Part shown: positions 43,466-53,972 of the stretch, one piece after another
Numbering within the stretch: the stretch's first letter is position 1
Layout: every line of letters begins with the position of its first letter
Source of the DNA: Venturia oleaginea
Lineage: Eukaryota; Ascomycota; Dothideomycetes; Venturiales; Venturiaceae
Assembly (NCBI GenBank): GCA_013176395.1
Contig: JABMLP010000012.1
Location: forward strand, 1,736,001 to 1,800,000
Reading direction: 5' to 3'
Length of the DNA stretch: 64,000 nt
Notes under the pieces: model-generated
What the model saw: only the letters and a program-made list of their open reading frames with translations
What the model was told of the DNA's origin: nothing
The model's database searches: none
Program-made: the position numbers and the translations under genes

Positions 43466-45442
43466 CTATTGCAATCGAACACCAGCCTGCTTGCTTCTCC
43501 TTGCCTTGTCCCCCATGGCAGTGCTGGAGGCGTGTTGGCTGCTATCAAGTGAGCTCATGGCCATCTTCTTTTTCTCATCATCAATCTTCTTCAGTCTCTT
43601 TTCATGCTTCTGCTTTCCAGAACCCTTGCCATGGAATTGATGCGACAAATGCTTGAAAGCCTCTTTCTGGTCCATCGATCGTCCGAACTCGTCAGTGTAT
43701 TTGAGCTCAACAGTAGGCTTGTACTCCTTGTTAAACATTTCTGCCAGTTGCCGGGACTCTGCTTGTTCACGGTGAGTATTGTTTTGACGGGCGTAGTCTT
43801 CTCGTTCCCTGGCTGACATGCGATCGAGGCGACCACTGGTTCGGTCTTTCTCTCGCTGGAGACGGGCTCTGCGTTCGGCATCTTCTTCGCGCTTTTGTCG
43901 TTCTCGAAGGAATTTCTGTCGATCCTCAAAGGAGCCTTGGGTGGCGGATGCATTTGATTCCTTAATCAAGCCTCGCTGTCGGAGCATGTTCAATGTACCA
44001 GCGACGCCCTGGTCGAGAGTGCCCTCTGCTTCGAGGCCAGTTGTGGTAGCTTCGTCTGGAGCAGCAGAGGAGACAGCACGTTTGGCACGCTCAGCAGCTT
44101 CTTCAGCTTCTTGTACAGCGCCATATGATTCTTGCATGTCAGTATCGCCTTCCTCGTCTGGTTGTCCGGGAGGTGTGTGAGAGGCTGGTATGCTGGACTT
44201 GCGTTTGCGTTCTTTGACGTCCTCGTCATCCTCATCTGCTGGACGGAGGTTCTGCACAAACTCTGTTGTTTCATCGATGATCAGTCCACCATCATCCCTC
44301 TCGACGCTGTCAATTATGCCATCCATTGTCGATGCCTCCTCTTCGCGAATCTGTTTCGCCAAATCTTGTGGTCGCGTCTTCTTACGCTTCTTGAGTGCTT
44401 CTCGACGTTGCCGCGCGAGTTCTGCTTGCAAGTCTTCGTCGTCAAAATCGGTGGTGTCCACGGCGCGCTTCTTCTTGGGAACAACAATAGCATCATCCAC
44501 GTCCATAGCCCCGTCCATGGGCGAGGCTTCATGATCGTCTTCCTCTGCAACTCGCTTTCGCGTGCTCTTCTTTTTCTTGTCCTTCTTCGGCTTCCGGATC
44601 TTAATTTGTGACATTTCTTTGTAATCTGAAATTGGCTTGTCGTCCTTGAGCATGTCGAGGCTGATTAAGACGCCTTTGGATCGTTCCTCTGCGTCATCTT
44701 TCTTGCTCAAGGCTTCCACAGTGCTGCCCTGGCCGTCCAACGTGAATCGCGTGCGCTTTTTGCCATCGACATCGTCGTATTGTGATAGCAGTGACTTCTC
44801 ACCATTCTCGTCCATATCATTCGGGTTGTAAACGGGCTTTCGCTTCTTGGATTCGAGTCGCGCGTCAAGCTTCTCCTTGTCGCGGAGATCGACGTTCTCG
44901 AGCTCATCATCTTCGTCTTTTTCGCCGCCAATCTCAGCATCCTTAAGGACCAGAATCTGCTCAGCGCCTGCATCGAATTCTCCCAACTCGTGGCCGACCT
45001 TGACTCCAGCCAAGTCTGCAGCAGTGTATTCTGCCTTCTTCTTTGCAGCCTCACGTTCCTCGGCCTCTTTCTGTTCTTTCTCAATTTTCGAGACTCGCTT
45101 ATTTTGCTTCTTCAGCCATGACATTGTGTCTTCCTCTTCGTCGACATCGCCTAGACCCTTGCCGGCAAATTTCCTGTTGCGCTCAGCAGCATCTCTAGCC
45201 TTCTTGATCTGTTCTTTCTTCTTCTGGCGGTCCTCCTTTGCCTTCTGCTCGGCCTGGAGTTTTGCCCAGTTGTCGTCGGCAGCGGCCTCACGTGTCTCGT
45301 ACGTGCTTCCGATGTCCTCTTTAGGTGCGGCGTCCTTCGATTTGAATTTTGGTCCTTCTGGTGCGCCTGGGATCGGAATAGGCTTCATGCCCATTGCGAC
45401 ACGCATCTGGTTGACGGCCTCGACCGAGAGTGCATCCGTCAT
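43466..45442 (-). CDS. SNU66: SART1/Snu66-family U4/U6.U5 tri-snRNP protein
   Basis: Single exon, 658 residues, extremely charged (Lys/Glu/Asp-rich) with long helical stretches, as in SART-1 family proteins. N-terminal MTDALSVEAVNQMRVAMGMK is the conserved start; SWLKKQNKR, DLAGVKVGHELGEF and LENVDLRDKEK follow; the conserved C-terminal block VELKYTDEFGRSMDQKEAFKHLSHQFHGKGSGKQKHEKRLKK is recognisable in pieces (DEFGRSMDQKEAFKHLSHQF). The protein joins U4/U6 and U5 snRNPs in the nucleus and is required for pre-mRNA splicing. C-terminus ends KARRSKQAGVRLQ. Confidence 0.93.
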   Translation of the reverse strand: MTDALSVEAVNQMRVAMGMKPIPIPGAPEGPKFKSKDAAPKEDIGSTYETREAAADDNWAKLQAEQKAKEDRQKKKEQIKKARDAAERNRKFAGKGLGDVDEEEDTMSWLKKQNKRVSKIEKEQKEAEEREAAKKKAEYTAADLAGVKVGHELGEFDAGAEQILVLKDAEIGGEKDEDDELENVDLRDKEKLDARLESKKRKPVYNPNDMDENGEKSLLSQYDDVDGKKRTRFTLDGQGSTVEALSKKDDAEERSKGVLISLDMLKDDKPISDYKEMSQIKIRKPKKDKKKKSTRKRVAEEDDHEASPMDGAMDVDDAIVVPKKKRAVDTTDFDDEDLQAELARQRREALKKRKKTRPQDLAKQIREEEASTMDGIIDSVERDDGGLIIDETTEFVQNLRPADEDDEDVKERKRKSSIPASHTPPGQPDEEGDTDMQESYGAVQEAEEAAERAKRAVSSAAPDEATTTGLEAEGTLDQGVAGTLNMLRQRGLIKESNASATQGSFEDRQKFLRERQKREEDAERRARLQREKDRTSGRLDRMSAREREDYARQNNTHREQAESRQLAEMFNKEYKPTVELKYTDEFGRSMDQKEAFKHLSHQFHGKGSGKQKHEKRLKKIDDEKKKMAMSSLDSSQHASSTAMGDKARRSKQAGVRLQ

Positions 45443-46497
45443 GATGGGTGATTGTAGGCAGTTTCTCTCGTATCGGATTTGGTATGTTGATTTGACCTCC
45501 GGTAGGCGTTGTTCGCGTGCTCTCTCGATCGACTTCGCTTCTGGGTCTTGAATTCACTGGATTTCAAATTCAAACGTACTTTGGTGGGAGTGTACTGTAG
45601 GCGCGTGGCGCACTTACTATGTGTGTTGTGTGAGGCAATGTTGCTTGAAGATCGCAATCACGTGCACTAGTGGCTTGGCATATTTTGAGCCGCATTGAAA
45701 AAGTTACAGCTTCAAAATTTTAAGTTCTCTTTTCCCCAACAACAATCTGTGCCTTCGCGCTCCTCCCTGCTTCGGTAGTGGAGTTGAGTGCTTAAGCAGT
45801 TCGGCGACAAACGAAGCCACTTCATCAATAGGTGTCTATCCGTTGACAGGTTGGAGAGAAATACCTTCGATGGCGCTATATCTTGTCCCCCATCTTGAGC
45901 TTTTCGTGAGCTCGGTGGAACTGGATGGCAACGTCAAGGCGGCCGCTCATTCTGATCCAAAATGCATAAGCTCGTCGAGCCAGATGATGAGGGCGAACCA
46001 GGTGAAGCTACATACTATGGCTCCTTCGCAAAGGCTCTGATTTGGGACCTCTGAGGCTCAATTTTATATTTCACCAATATACTAGTAGATCAATAGCACG
46101 AACTCAACCCTAACTAAAAGCTCGATATAATTACCAATCCCACCAATCACCATCGCTGTGACCTTTCCTTATCAGATTTCTAATCCAAATCAATCGCTCC
46201 TCTCTCACCAAATATATTAATTGCGTCCCATCTACCCAATCTTGTCCCTTGACGCAGCAATCATTGGCACCGCCACATTTTATCCGGACCCCCTACCAGA
46301 GAAGGTTGAGCAACGGAAGGAAGATCCATGTATACACTATAGCAGCATCGGCAAGTTTCGTCTTTTCGTCTTCCAGATAGTAATTCGCGCCATGGAGTCC
46401 AGCTACCTCCCATGCCGACCACCTGCCTTCTCACCCTCAGTAAGCCTTCGAAAACGCTTTCGATAGCCCACACTCGTTTCCTCCATCCTTTACGCCT
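45443..46497. other. intergenic between two divergent genes
   Basis: About 1.05 kb; promoters for SART1 (minus) and the SGNH-like gene (plus). ORFs here are short and lack motifs. No regulatory site recognised. Confidence 0.5.
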
Positions 46498-47361
46498 ATG
46501 ATGAAGCCCTCAACAAGACTTGTCGCGGCTATCGCTTCTTGCATACCTCTCTGCTCAGCGTACCCCAAACTCATCATCTTAGGCGGAACAAACGTAGCCG
46601 ATAGATACGACGATCATTTCAGAGGCTGGAGCGGATTGATTGAGCCACTTTTGAACGTCTCTATCATCAACCTGGCTGCTCCTAAGTCCAGCGCTCGAAG
46701 CACCTACAATACCCCTGCTTGGCTACGCTCATTGCAAGCTGTGAGCAAAGGCGATTTCTTAGTCCTCGAGTACGGTCTGGATGACGAGGGAGATCCACAG
46801 TATAAGCCAAAGAATGGAAGTTACAATTTAACGCCGAGTCTGCCAGGAACGGGAGATGAGACGGTGTCATTGACGTATGAGGTGGTCGATAAGTTTCCAA
46901 ACGGCACGGCCAAGGGCCCACCTAGAAATGTCTTGGAGGTGGTGCACACATTCGGATGGTACCTCAAAAACATGGTTGTCGATGCCAGAGACCAAGACGC
47001 GCGCGTCATCATTTCCTCGAGGATCCCAAAAAACTGGAACACGGCTGCGGCGATTGGGAATAAGACTACCAGTACACTGTCCGCGGACTACAAATTCAGA
47101 GATTATGCGAAGAAGGTCGCCGAGGAGCTGAAAGTCGATTTCGTCGACCACACATATTACACGCTTCGCCATCTTGAAGAATTGGGTCCTGTGGAGAGCA
47201 AGGGATTGTATGGATACAAAAATACCAAGACAGGGGAAGAAACTGGAAAGGATTTGTACACTAGCAAGGCTGGTGGGAAAGGTATGGCAGATTCTTATAT
47301 TCACTCCAATTCTGCTTCGCTCCCCCTTTTTCCAACTCACTTCCTCTTCCTCTCCTATTAA
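46498..47361 (+). CDS. Secreted SGNH/CE12-like protein lacking canonical catalytic motifs
   Basis: About 287 residues as one exon, with a signal peptide (MMKPSTRLVAAIASCIPLCSA). The layout matches fungal rhamnogalacturonan acetylesterases (CE12): block I LIILGGTNVADRY in place of GDSTxA, GWSGLIEPLL, then INLAAPKSSARSTY for the RSARSF-like block, FLVLEYGLDDEG in place of the FGHND block, and VIISSRIPKNWN. The Ser of GDS and the Asn/His of GHND are not present, so catalysis as known is unlikely. The usual C-terminal DxxH block is also not visible; a GTATGG donor at 47281 may mean the true end lies in another exon. Family call good, activity doubtful. Confidence 0.65.
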   Translation: MMKPSTRLVAAIASCIPLCSAYPKLIILGGTNVADRYDDHFRGWSGLIEPLLNVSIINLAAPKSSARSTYNTPAWLRSLQAVSKGDFLVLEYGLDDEGDPQYKPKNGSYNLTPSLPGTGDETVSLTYEVVDKFPNGTAKGPPRNVLEVVHTFGWYLKNMVVDARDQDARVIISSRIPKNWNTAAAIGNKTTSTLSADYKFRDYAKKVAEELKVDFVDHTYYTLRHLEELGPVESKGLYGYKNTKTGEETGKDLYTSKAGGKGMADSYIHSNSASLPLFPTHFLFLSY

Positions 47362-48175
47362 GACGAACTACCTTATATCACCAAAAAAGTCCTTCGCCGG
47401 TTGATACATCTGGATAATTTCTCCGTCTTCAATCACAGCCCTCCCTCTAACCATTCTTCTGACTCCGCTTCATTCTCAATAAACCAATGAATGATCCGCT
47501 AACCACCCCTCCAGCGACTGCAGAAACATTCATCCAAGCTCTTAGGTGTTCTGGGAGTGATTTGGCCGGTTATTTGAGTACGGAGGGTGCAGCCGTAGAG
47601 AAAGTCATCTGCTAGATCCGTAGCTAGATAGACGAGGAGAGGAGTTGTAATTGAGAGCCGCAGCAATCTGAATAATAACTTGACTGGTGAATCGCGATGT
47701 GCACTTCAAGTGCTTCAATGCCTGAGATTTTTGATATCGCTAGCGGACACAGGTGAATACTTTGATTCTGATGGTCAAGGGCGTGAACGTCGAAGGAGAA
47801 CTTCAGATGAGCTTTTGAACACGAAGAATCGCTTTTCCGTCAAGACACGATTGTGGAAACCACTTGTTGTATGCTCGCGGTGTCCAAATATGATTTAAAT
47901 TGGTAAAAGTGTTGCAAGTAACGGGGAATAAAATGGTGCACTATCGAAGTCAAGCCGTAGTGTTGGAGAGCTTTTGCAGCTGCAAGGTCAAGGTTGTCTG
48001 TCATATGTTCACGAAAAGTCAAGTCCAGGAATATTAATGAGGAAGAACCAGCAGACTTTTGTTTGCCTCTGGCTTTATTTTATTGAGCTGCACGTTTATT
48101 TTACGCTAACCCAGACCTTCAATAACCAGCCAGTACCGTTCGCCAAAAAGATCACCCTGATATCTAAGACAACAT
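47362..48175. other. intergenic, no gene seen
   Basis: Convergent 3' ends of the SGNH-like gene and RPS8. Only short frames without motifs. Confidence 0.5.
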
Positions 48176-48956
48176 CTACTTGCGGATAGCACGCTGGTAG
48201 AATGCCAATTCCTCACCCTCCAAAACGTATCCGTCGCAGCGACCACTCTGGCCAGGTCGGGAAGACACAATAGCGAAGAGACGACCGGCCTCGAACTGCT
48301 TCTCCAACGCTGGCTCGACCTTTCCGGCCTTCAAGCGGTCAGCATGCTTCTTCTCCACGCTCTTGCTTGGCTTCTTCTCCTCAGCTGGAGCATCGGCCTT
48401 TACCTGTCTCCGTCGACCTAAGTTGGCGCCGTAGTGTGCCTCGTACCATTGTCGGAATGGCGCAGCGTCGATCTGGACAACGGCGGATTTGGTGAGGGTG
48501 TTTGTTCGGACGAGCTCGTTGTTGGAAGGATGGAAGGAGACACCGATGACACGGACTTTGCGGGTGATTGCTTCTGAGCCCCAGGCGAAGTTACCGGAGT
48601 CGAGACGGAGAGCACGGAATTTGCGGTTACCACCACGGGTGCGGACTAGATGGATTCGCTTTGCGCCGATACGGGTGTTGGCTGGTTGACGACCCTTCTC
48701 AAAAGCTCTGTGGCCATGTTAGACATGGTTGGGAGACAGTGGCTTCTCAACTGAGTGACTTTTTTAAGGCAAACAGCGAGGCTCGAATGAATGGTTTTTT
48801 ACGACCAAGCAATCGGTTTATGCATACCTCTTCTTGCGGTAGTATGCCCTCTTGGCACCAGTAGCGGAACGCTTGTGGCGAGAGTCTCGTGAAATACTGG
48901 GAGAGTTAACTGTGTTCGAATTGTGGAGGATGGAATTGCGATTCTAGTTACCCCAT
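48176..48956 (-). CDS. RPS8: 40S ribosomal protein S8 (eS8)
   Basis: Exons 48956-48952 (ATGGG, 5 bases), 48896-48828 and 48707-48176; introns 48897-48951 and 48708-48827. The product is 201 residues and is a textbook eS8: GISRDSRHKRSATGAKRAYYRKKR, ANTRIGAKRIHLVRTRGGN, LDSGNFAWGSEAITRKVRV, and C-terminal SRPGQSGRCDGYVLEGEELAFY. Structural component of the small ribosomal subunit. A 5-base first coding exon followed by an early intron is typical of fungal ribosomal protein genes and is easily missed by gene finders. A 5'-UTR intron upstream of 48956 is possible. Confidence 0.95.
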
Positions 48957-49870
48957 GACTGCGGTTGATGGGAAGGACTGTGAAAATTGTTAGCGCGTGT
49001 GTCCGATGCAAATTGAGGATGCGGATGAAGAGAGCCTCTCCAAAGCTAGAGTAATGCCGCGCAATATCTAATCCTTTTTGGATGTGCACGAGAACAGGTT
49101 GGTGTTGAGTCCAACTTTCAAGGTCCCCTCCGCGGATGCGTAGATATTGCGAAGACGCGTTTTGGCTTTGAAGGGACTTGTGTATTCGAGTGAATTGTGT
49201 GCTGGTTTGTCGTACCTGGCGGTCGTCGTTCCTTGTGTTTGTCGAGTTTTGGCGTAGAAGTGAAGATGTTCAACGTAGGTATCGCTGTGTGGGCATTTCG
49301 AATTTAAGCGAGCACGTGATCTTCGATGTCCGCCGTAAACTACAACTTTGTTGGAGTTCTGTCTTTCCAATTCACGTCCTTCAGTCTTTCAAGTTCCTCT
49401 ATTCAATCTCTAGCATCCGGACACTCCTGCTGCAATGTTTCAATCGCAACCCGCATTGGATCGATGATTTTAGTGGCGGAAGAGATGCACGTTACTGCTA
49501 TTCTCTTCCAATGCTCCATCGCTAGGAAGGCAAGATGAACAACTCGAGCATGGGATTGCTTTTTTGATAACAGAAAACCTTCTGATTCGATGTTGGACCC
49601 GCAGTCTCGCGATGCTGAGGCGAAACAGTAATCAGCCCGCTCAGCCCTGGCGCCGTCAGAAGAGAGGCCGCATTTCCATTATAAGCACTCTCCATTCCCT
49701 GGTTGGTCCTCGAAGTATGCCTAGCTCGGACTTTGCCTTCCCCCAGCATCAATATCTCATTTTCAGTCATTCGAACGCTCGTGCTCAGATACCTCCAGCG
49801 AAGTTAAAGCTCCACAGCTCGAGGCATCAATATCGCGTGTACGGAATACAACAAACAGGCGGCGTCTATC
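48957..49870. other. promoter region of RPS8 and intergenic DNA
   Basis: No coding frame recognised. The RPS8 promoter must lie at the left end and the promoter of the STAND-like gene at the right. No ribosomal-protein promoter element was identified with confidence. Confidence 0.5.
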
Positions 49871-50993
49871 ATGTCACATCCACTATCTATAGGAAGCGCT
49901 GTTATAGGCTTAATGGCAGCTGCAGGTCTACTCACCCTTAATCTTCATCAATTCATCAATGCCGTTAAATACGCACCGAAGTCTGCGCTAGCAGTCTACA
50001 CCGAGTTGAAAGACATCACAGCTGCGCTCACCCAGCTCCAAAGCTATCTAGCTGGAGTTGGGAAAGCGAATCTATTGAAAAAACCTCTCCTATCCATGGA
50101 AAATATCGTCGTCACTGTGGCTGGTTGCGTCACGACCTACTCTGAATTGGAAGTAGTAACAAAAAAATGCTTTGACAAGCAATCAATAGGAGTTTTTAGT
50201 CGATTGGAGTGGCTATTACGCGAAATGAACGTCAACAAAATCATCAGCAGATTACAAAACCACAAGTCATCTTTAATTCTAATGCTCACGATTGTCCAGC
50301 GGTAAGCTTCTCCAACACGCTCCACCGGAAGCGCAGCGAACTAACTAGCTTCAGTGAGACATGGGGGAAGCGGAGATAGCTGTAGGGCGGCTGTGTACAT
50401 TGATAGAGACACTTCTCCGGATCAATACTCACCTCCATGATCGCCTGGCGAAAATAGAAGCTAGCCAGGTTATTGGGCAGGCATCACTTTCGATTCACGA
50501 TAGTCACAGCAATCGGTTTTCAGCCGCCTCTCTGCGCCCCGAAACTTCCACACTGAACGATGCTCTGAAGCGCTCTTGCGTCTACAAACGTACCTGGGAT
50601 CGAAGGGGCTCCGTTCTCACTGCCACTTCTTCCAAGTGTGTATCTTTAGCGCCATCAGCCTTTTTCGACATGAGTCTGGGTAATGTGTCTGTAGTCTCTG
50701 TCTTCTGTCATCCCATCTGGAGACCCGACCTGTCCAACAGCGAACACTATGACTTTTATTCGGGTGGGATTTTAGGTTCAAGAATCCAGTCCTCCAGCAA
50801 CCAACTTGATACAGTGTCCGAAATCACTGAGGTTGCTGGACTTGAGTTATCCACGGCTAAGTCTACTCCCCTGTATGTGCCAGACTTGCAGTTTTGGTTC
50901 CCAAATGTTGTGTATGATGAATTTGCTGTTGAGTCCACAGCGGTTTATGGTCTTCCGCCGACCAGGCAGCTACCAGCACTTCCCAGCAGCTGA
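49871..50993 (+). pseudogene. Truncated protein with fungal STAND N-terminal (Helo-like) domain
   Basis: First exon (49871-50304) opens MSHPLSIGSAVIGLMAAAG, the typical start of the fungal STAND/Helo-like N-terminal domain, with AVYTELKDITAALTQLQSYL after it. The second segment (MGEAEIAVGRLCTLIETLL from 50361 to stop 50991-50993) carries the rest: a coiled part and the VYKRTW...SLGNVSVVSVFCHPIW block seen before NACHT or Ras-like domains. A GTAAGC donor at 50305 and TTCAG acceptor near 50355 exist, but joining them does not give the second frame, so a frame lesion or another splice is implied. No NACHT, ankyrin or WD repeats follow. In relatives this domain mediates cell-death/NLR signalling. 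Confidence 0.6.
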
Positions 50994-51979
50994 GATATCC
51001 TTGCTACTTCTTACGGTCCATAACACAACTTTTAGATATGCTGAGCTCGCCATATTATTCAATACTGAACAAGGCAAGGCGCGCTCATTTCTAGAAATGG
51101 TGGAATTCAGCAACACAGGTTCAAATTCCCAGAGACTTTGCAGCTTTGGCAGTGATGATCAACAGCCTGGACCACCTCCTGGACATGACCGTCGCGAAAA
51201 CAACCACATTATAGATTCTCCAGATCCATCTCTGGACTCCACGCTGACGAAGACAACGACCTCACGGTCTCGATGATTGGTTCAATATCTCTACCCTGCT
51301 GACGTTGAGTATGGCTCAATATGTTTTGCACCTGGGCTGGCATATTGAGGCGGGCGAAGAGGTGTGGATACTGCATCGTGCAAAAATTGCATTTCATACT
51401 TCGTCCCACCTAGGAATCTTTACAGGAGTGGAAATCAGGAGATATGCACTAGCTGCTTAGAGATTGCTACAGGTTACCTATTCGAAAAGGTACTACGCCT
51501 AATAGCTTCATACGATTAGCTTAACATTGTCACATTCTCATCTTCTTGTATCAAATCTCTGATCATCGAACAAAATCTTATTACAGCCATTCGTACAGCG
51601 CAAATGAAATTCACCCATTCTCCCTTTTCGAGCCCAGAAGCATCGCTAGACGATCTCATCACTATATGCTCGTTATGACACTTGAGTTAAAGAAACTTAA
51701 TAGACCTTTGTATCTAAGCTATTTGCTACCACGAACACAGTCGACGCCTTTCCCTCACGTCTTACCCTCCCTCCGCTTTCTTTTCCCTTACTCTCTCCTC
51801 GTTGTCTCACTCTGATCTTCCTCCATCCATTCTTTCATCTTCCAGCAAACACGTCTCCGAAAGCCCATATCAGCTTCTCAGCCTTACCTGTGGAGAAGAA
51901 ACATAATTCCATCACAACCAAAACATCATCAAATCCCCTCAACCAGAATCCTAAAACTCACTCAAAAACAAACGATAAT
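50994..51979. other. no gene recognised
   Basis: Short frames only; plus-strand frame 50806-51276 overlaps the upstream gene in a different frame. Pyrimidine-rich DNA near 51780-51890 precedes the next small gene. Confidence 0.4.
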
Positions 51980-52264
51980 ATGTATACCACCAAACCCATC
52001 CTCGACCACCCAACTCTCACCTGCCTTATCGGCCTTCTCATGTACATATTCGACGCCGGATATCACCTCCGTCACGACATCGGTCTTCCCATCCTCGACC
52101 AAAAATACTTCACCAAGCTTCTCAAAGAGCGCGCGAAGAGGTTTGCACGTGATCACGCAGCACTGAACAGCAGCAAAAGTGCCGATGATCAACGCGCGAT
52201 TCAGATGAGGATTCTACCTGCTTTGAAGGCGGTAGAAAGGGAGGCCGAGATTCATCTATGGTAG
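51980..52264 (+). CDS. small hypothetical protein (94 aa)
   Basis: From ATG 51980: one hydrophobic stretch (LTCLIGLLMYIFDAGYHL) followed by a charged helix (YFTKLLKERAKRFARDH, MRILPALKAVEREAEIHLW). An upstream ATG at 51890 is possible. Codon use is coding-like. Family unknown. It may be the first part of the degenerate repeat-containing gene downstream. Confidence 0.45.
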   Translation: MYTTKPILDHPTLTCLIGLLMYIFDAGYHLRHDIGLPILDQKYFTKLLKERAKRFARDHAALNSSKSADDQRAIQMRILPALKAVEREAEIHLW

Positions 52265-52339
52265 TTAAGCGAATTGGTTATGATTGCAAAGGCTTTGGAG
52301 GAAGCGGAGGATAAGCCATGGGTTTGAGGAGGACCGTGG

Positions 52340-52976
52340 AAGTTGTCGCTCGACCCCCTTTGATCATCGAAGGGGCAGAAGATCTTGATGTTGCGATTGC
52401 TGATTCCATAAGAACCTACAGACTCGATAACGAGCTGATTGACCGGGAAAAAAAATGGTTGGTCTGATTCTGGTTTTGGCTCATCGGATGAACTTGTAGA
52501 TGTGTCCCTCGTCCTCCCTTAGTGATTCAAGGGGCTGAGGACATTGATATCGCGATTCACGAAGCCAAAGAACAGTACAGAATCGACAGCGAAGTGATCC
52601 CGACTGAACCCGCAAGACATGCGCCTCTTCACCGCTATGACGTAATCAACGATGCACTCGCTGATGAAACCGATGCTTTAATCACCAACATCCTCCAACA
52701 GATCATAATGGACAGGGATGTGCGTTGGGAGAAAACGAGGATACGGAGTACGATGCCGACACGGAGAGCGTGAATGAAGCGACAGCGACAGAGTCGACCA
52801 TAGCAAGTGAACCCGAGGCCCATCCATACCCTACTAGCAATCTGGCGCCAACTTATCCATCTATCAGGACACCAAACGTGCCGCGATTCGATGGCTCTGC
52901 CACGCCAGGGTCAGAGGGATACGTCAGGAGACAACAGCGGTGGATCGACGCTCAAGTGGCGATCGAGGAAGCCTGA
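52340..52976 (+). pseudogene. degenerate gene with a duplicated RPPL-I-GAED module
   Basis: Two aligned modules read VARPPLIIEGAEDLDVAI (from ~52346) and VPRPPLVIQGAEDIDIAI (from ~52505), about 159 bases apart, each followed by a charged segment with YR-D-E. The second continues to ITNILQQIIMDRDVRWE; the frame then shifts by one base near 52720 into an acidic, Pro-rich tail (ENEDTEYDADTES...VRRQQRWIDAQVAIEEA, stop 52974-52976). Stops between modules and the frame shift argue for decay or unannotated introns. No known domain. Confidence 0.4.
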
Positions 52977-53273
52977 GAGGGAATAGGGTAGTTGCCTGGG
53001 GAGAGATGGCCGTAGAGATGTAGGTTTATTCAGCCGTTGAATGTTTTCGATGATATAGCTGTTTGTGCAAGATCTCTATCAGTCATTTTGAATGTTTCCA
53101 TGTCCATCATCGTCAATTATGTAGATGTCTGTCTCACCTGCGGACTATACTATGACTTCCCCAGCGAACGAGAGAAGACAAGGATCGAATTATCAATCTG
53201 AAAGTCTCTGCCGCGAATTCTTATGCGCCGCTCACCATCTTGACCTCTAGTCAACCTGGCGCAAGATAATGTC

Positions 53274-53819
53274 TAGTTCCCACGACCTAGAATTCCCAGA
53301 AGACACCTCTCATCTCCACCTCTCAACCCAGACAGATTCCAATAGACCCATCTAATACTCGATGAGCGACAGTCACTCATCCACCAAAGAACACGTCAGA
53401 TAATCGACGAGAGCCAAGCAATAATCAATCAGGAAAAAAAGTATCCAACACTTAAGGAAAGACAAGCTATCACGAGAGCAGAAGTCGACGCAATGCAAGC
53501 TAGTAATGTATATCAATCACATGTACAACGTGAAGAGACCAATCCTCTTTCTTTCTTTCCAGGATTTGTACGGGAGCATTTGTGGGAACAGACAAGTCAT
53601 CTGCGAAATGATACTGCTGGTCTTCAAGAGACGACAATTGAAGTCTTGCAAGGGAGAGAGGATGATGGATTTGGAGAGATAGTTATGGCAGAGAGAGCCA
53701 AGTCTGAGCGAGACCAAGCTGAAATTAGATTAAATAAGTGCCTGCGAGGTTTAGTAGAAGGATTGTTTCGGTATCAAAGCGGTGGTACAACTGGTGGATA
53801 TCATTGCAATTGCCGATAA
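53274..53819 (+). pseudogene. hypothetical coiled protein, one-base frame shift
   Basis: ATG 53274 opens MSSSHDLEFPEDTSHLHLSTQ and reaches a stop at 53356; from the same place a second frame continues without interruption: LILDERQSLIHQRTRQIIDES, AIINQEKKYPTLKERQAITR, AEVDAMQASNVYQ, FFPGFVREHLWEQ, and ends GGYHCNCR at 53819. Both parts have coding character and the junction needs only one extra base, so this is a recently broken gene or a sequence error. Charged heptad-like content suggests a coiled coil. Family not recognised. Confidence 0.45.
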
Positions 53820-53972
53820 GTTCACATCTTCACTTGGGGCTCTGATCCTTCAATGTTGTTGTCTCCAAAATGGTTGATTGATCGATACCTATGCAAATCC
53901 AGGCATAGGTACCGGGCTCAAATGGCCATTCTTGTCATACTTCGCTTCTGCAGCAACTCATCAGTATCATCC

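Noticed and set aside
44847..45551. 234-codon plus-strand Ser-rich frame
   Set aside because: Antisense of the Lys/Glu-rich SART1 coding sequence; Ser/Phe richness is a by-product.
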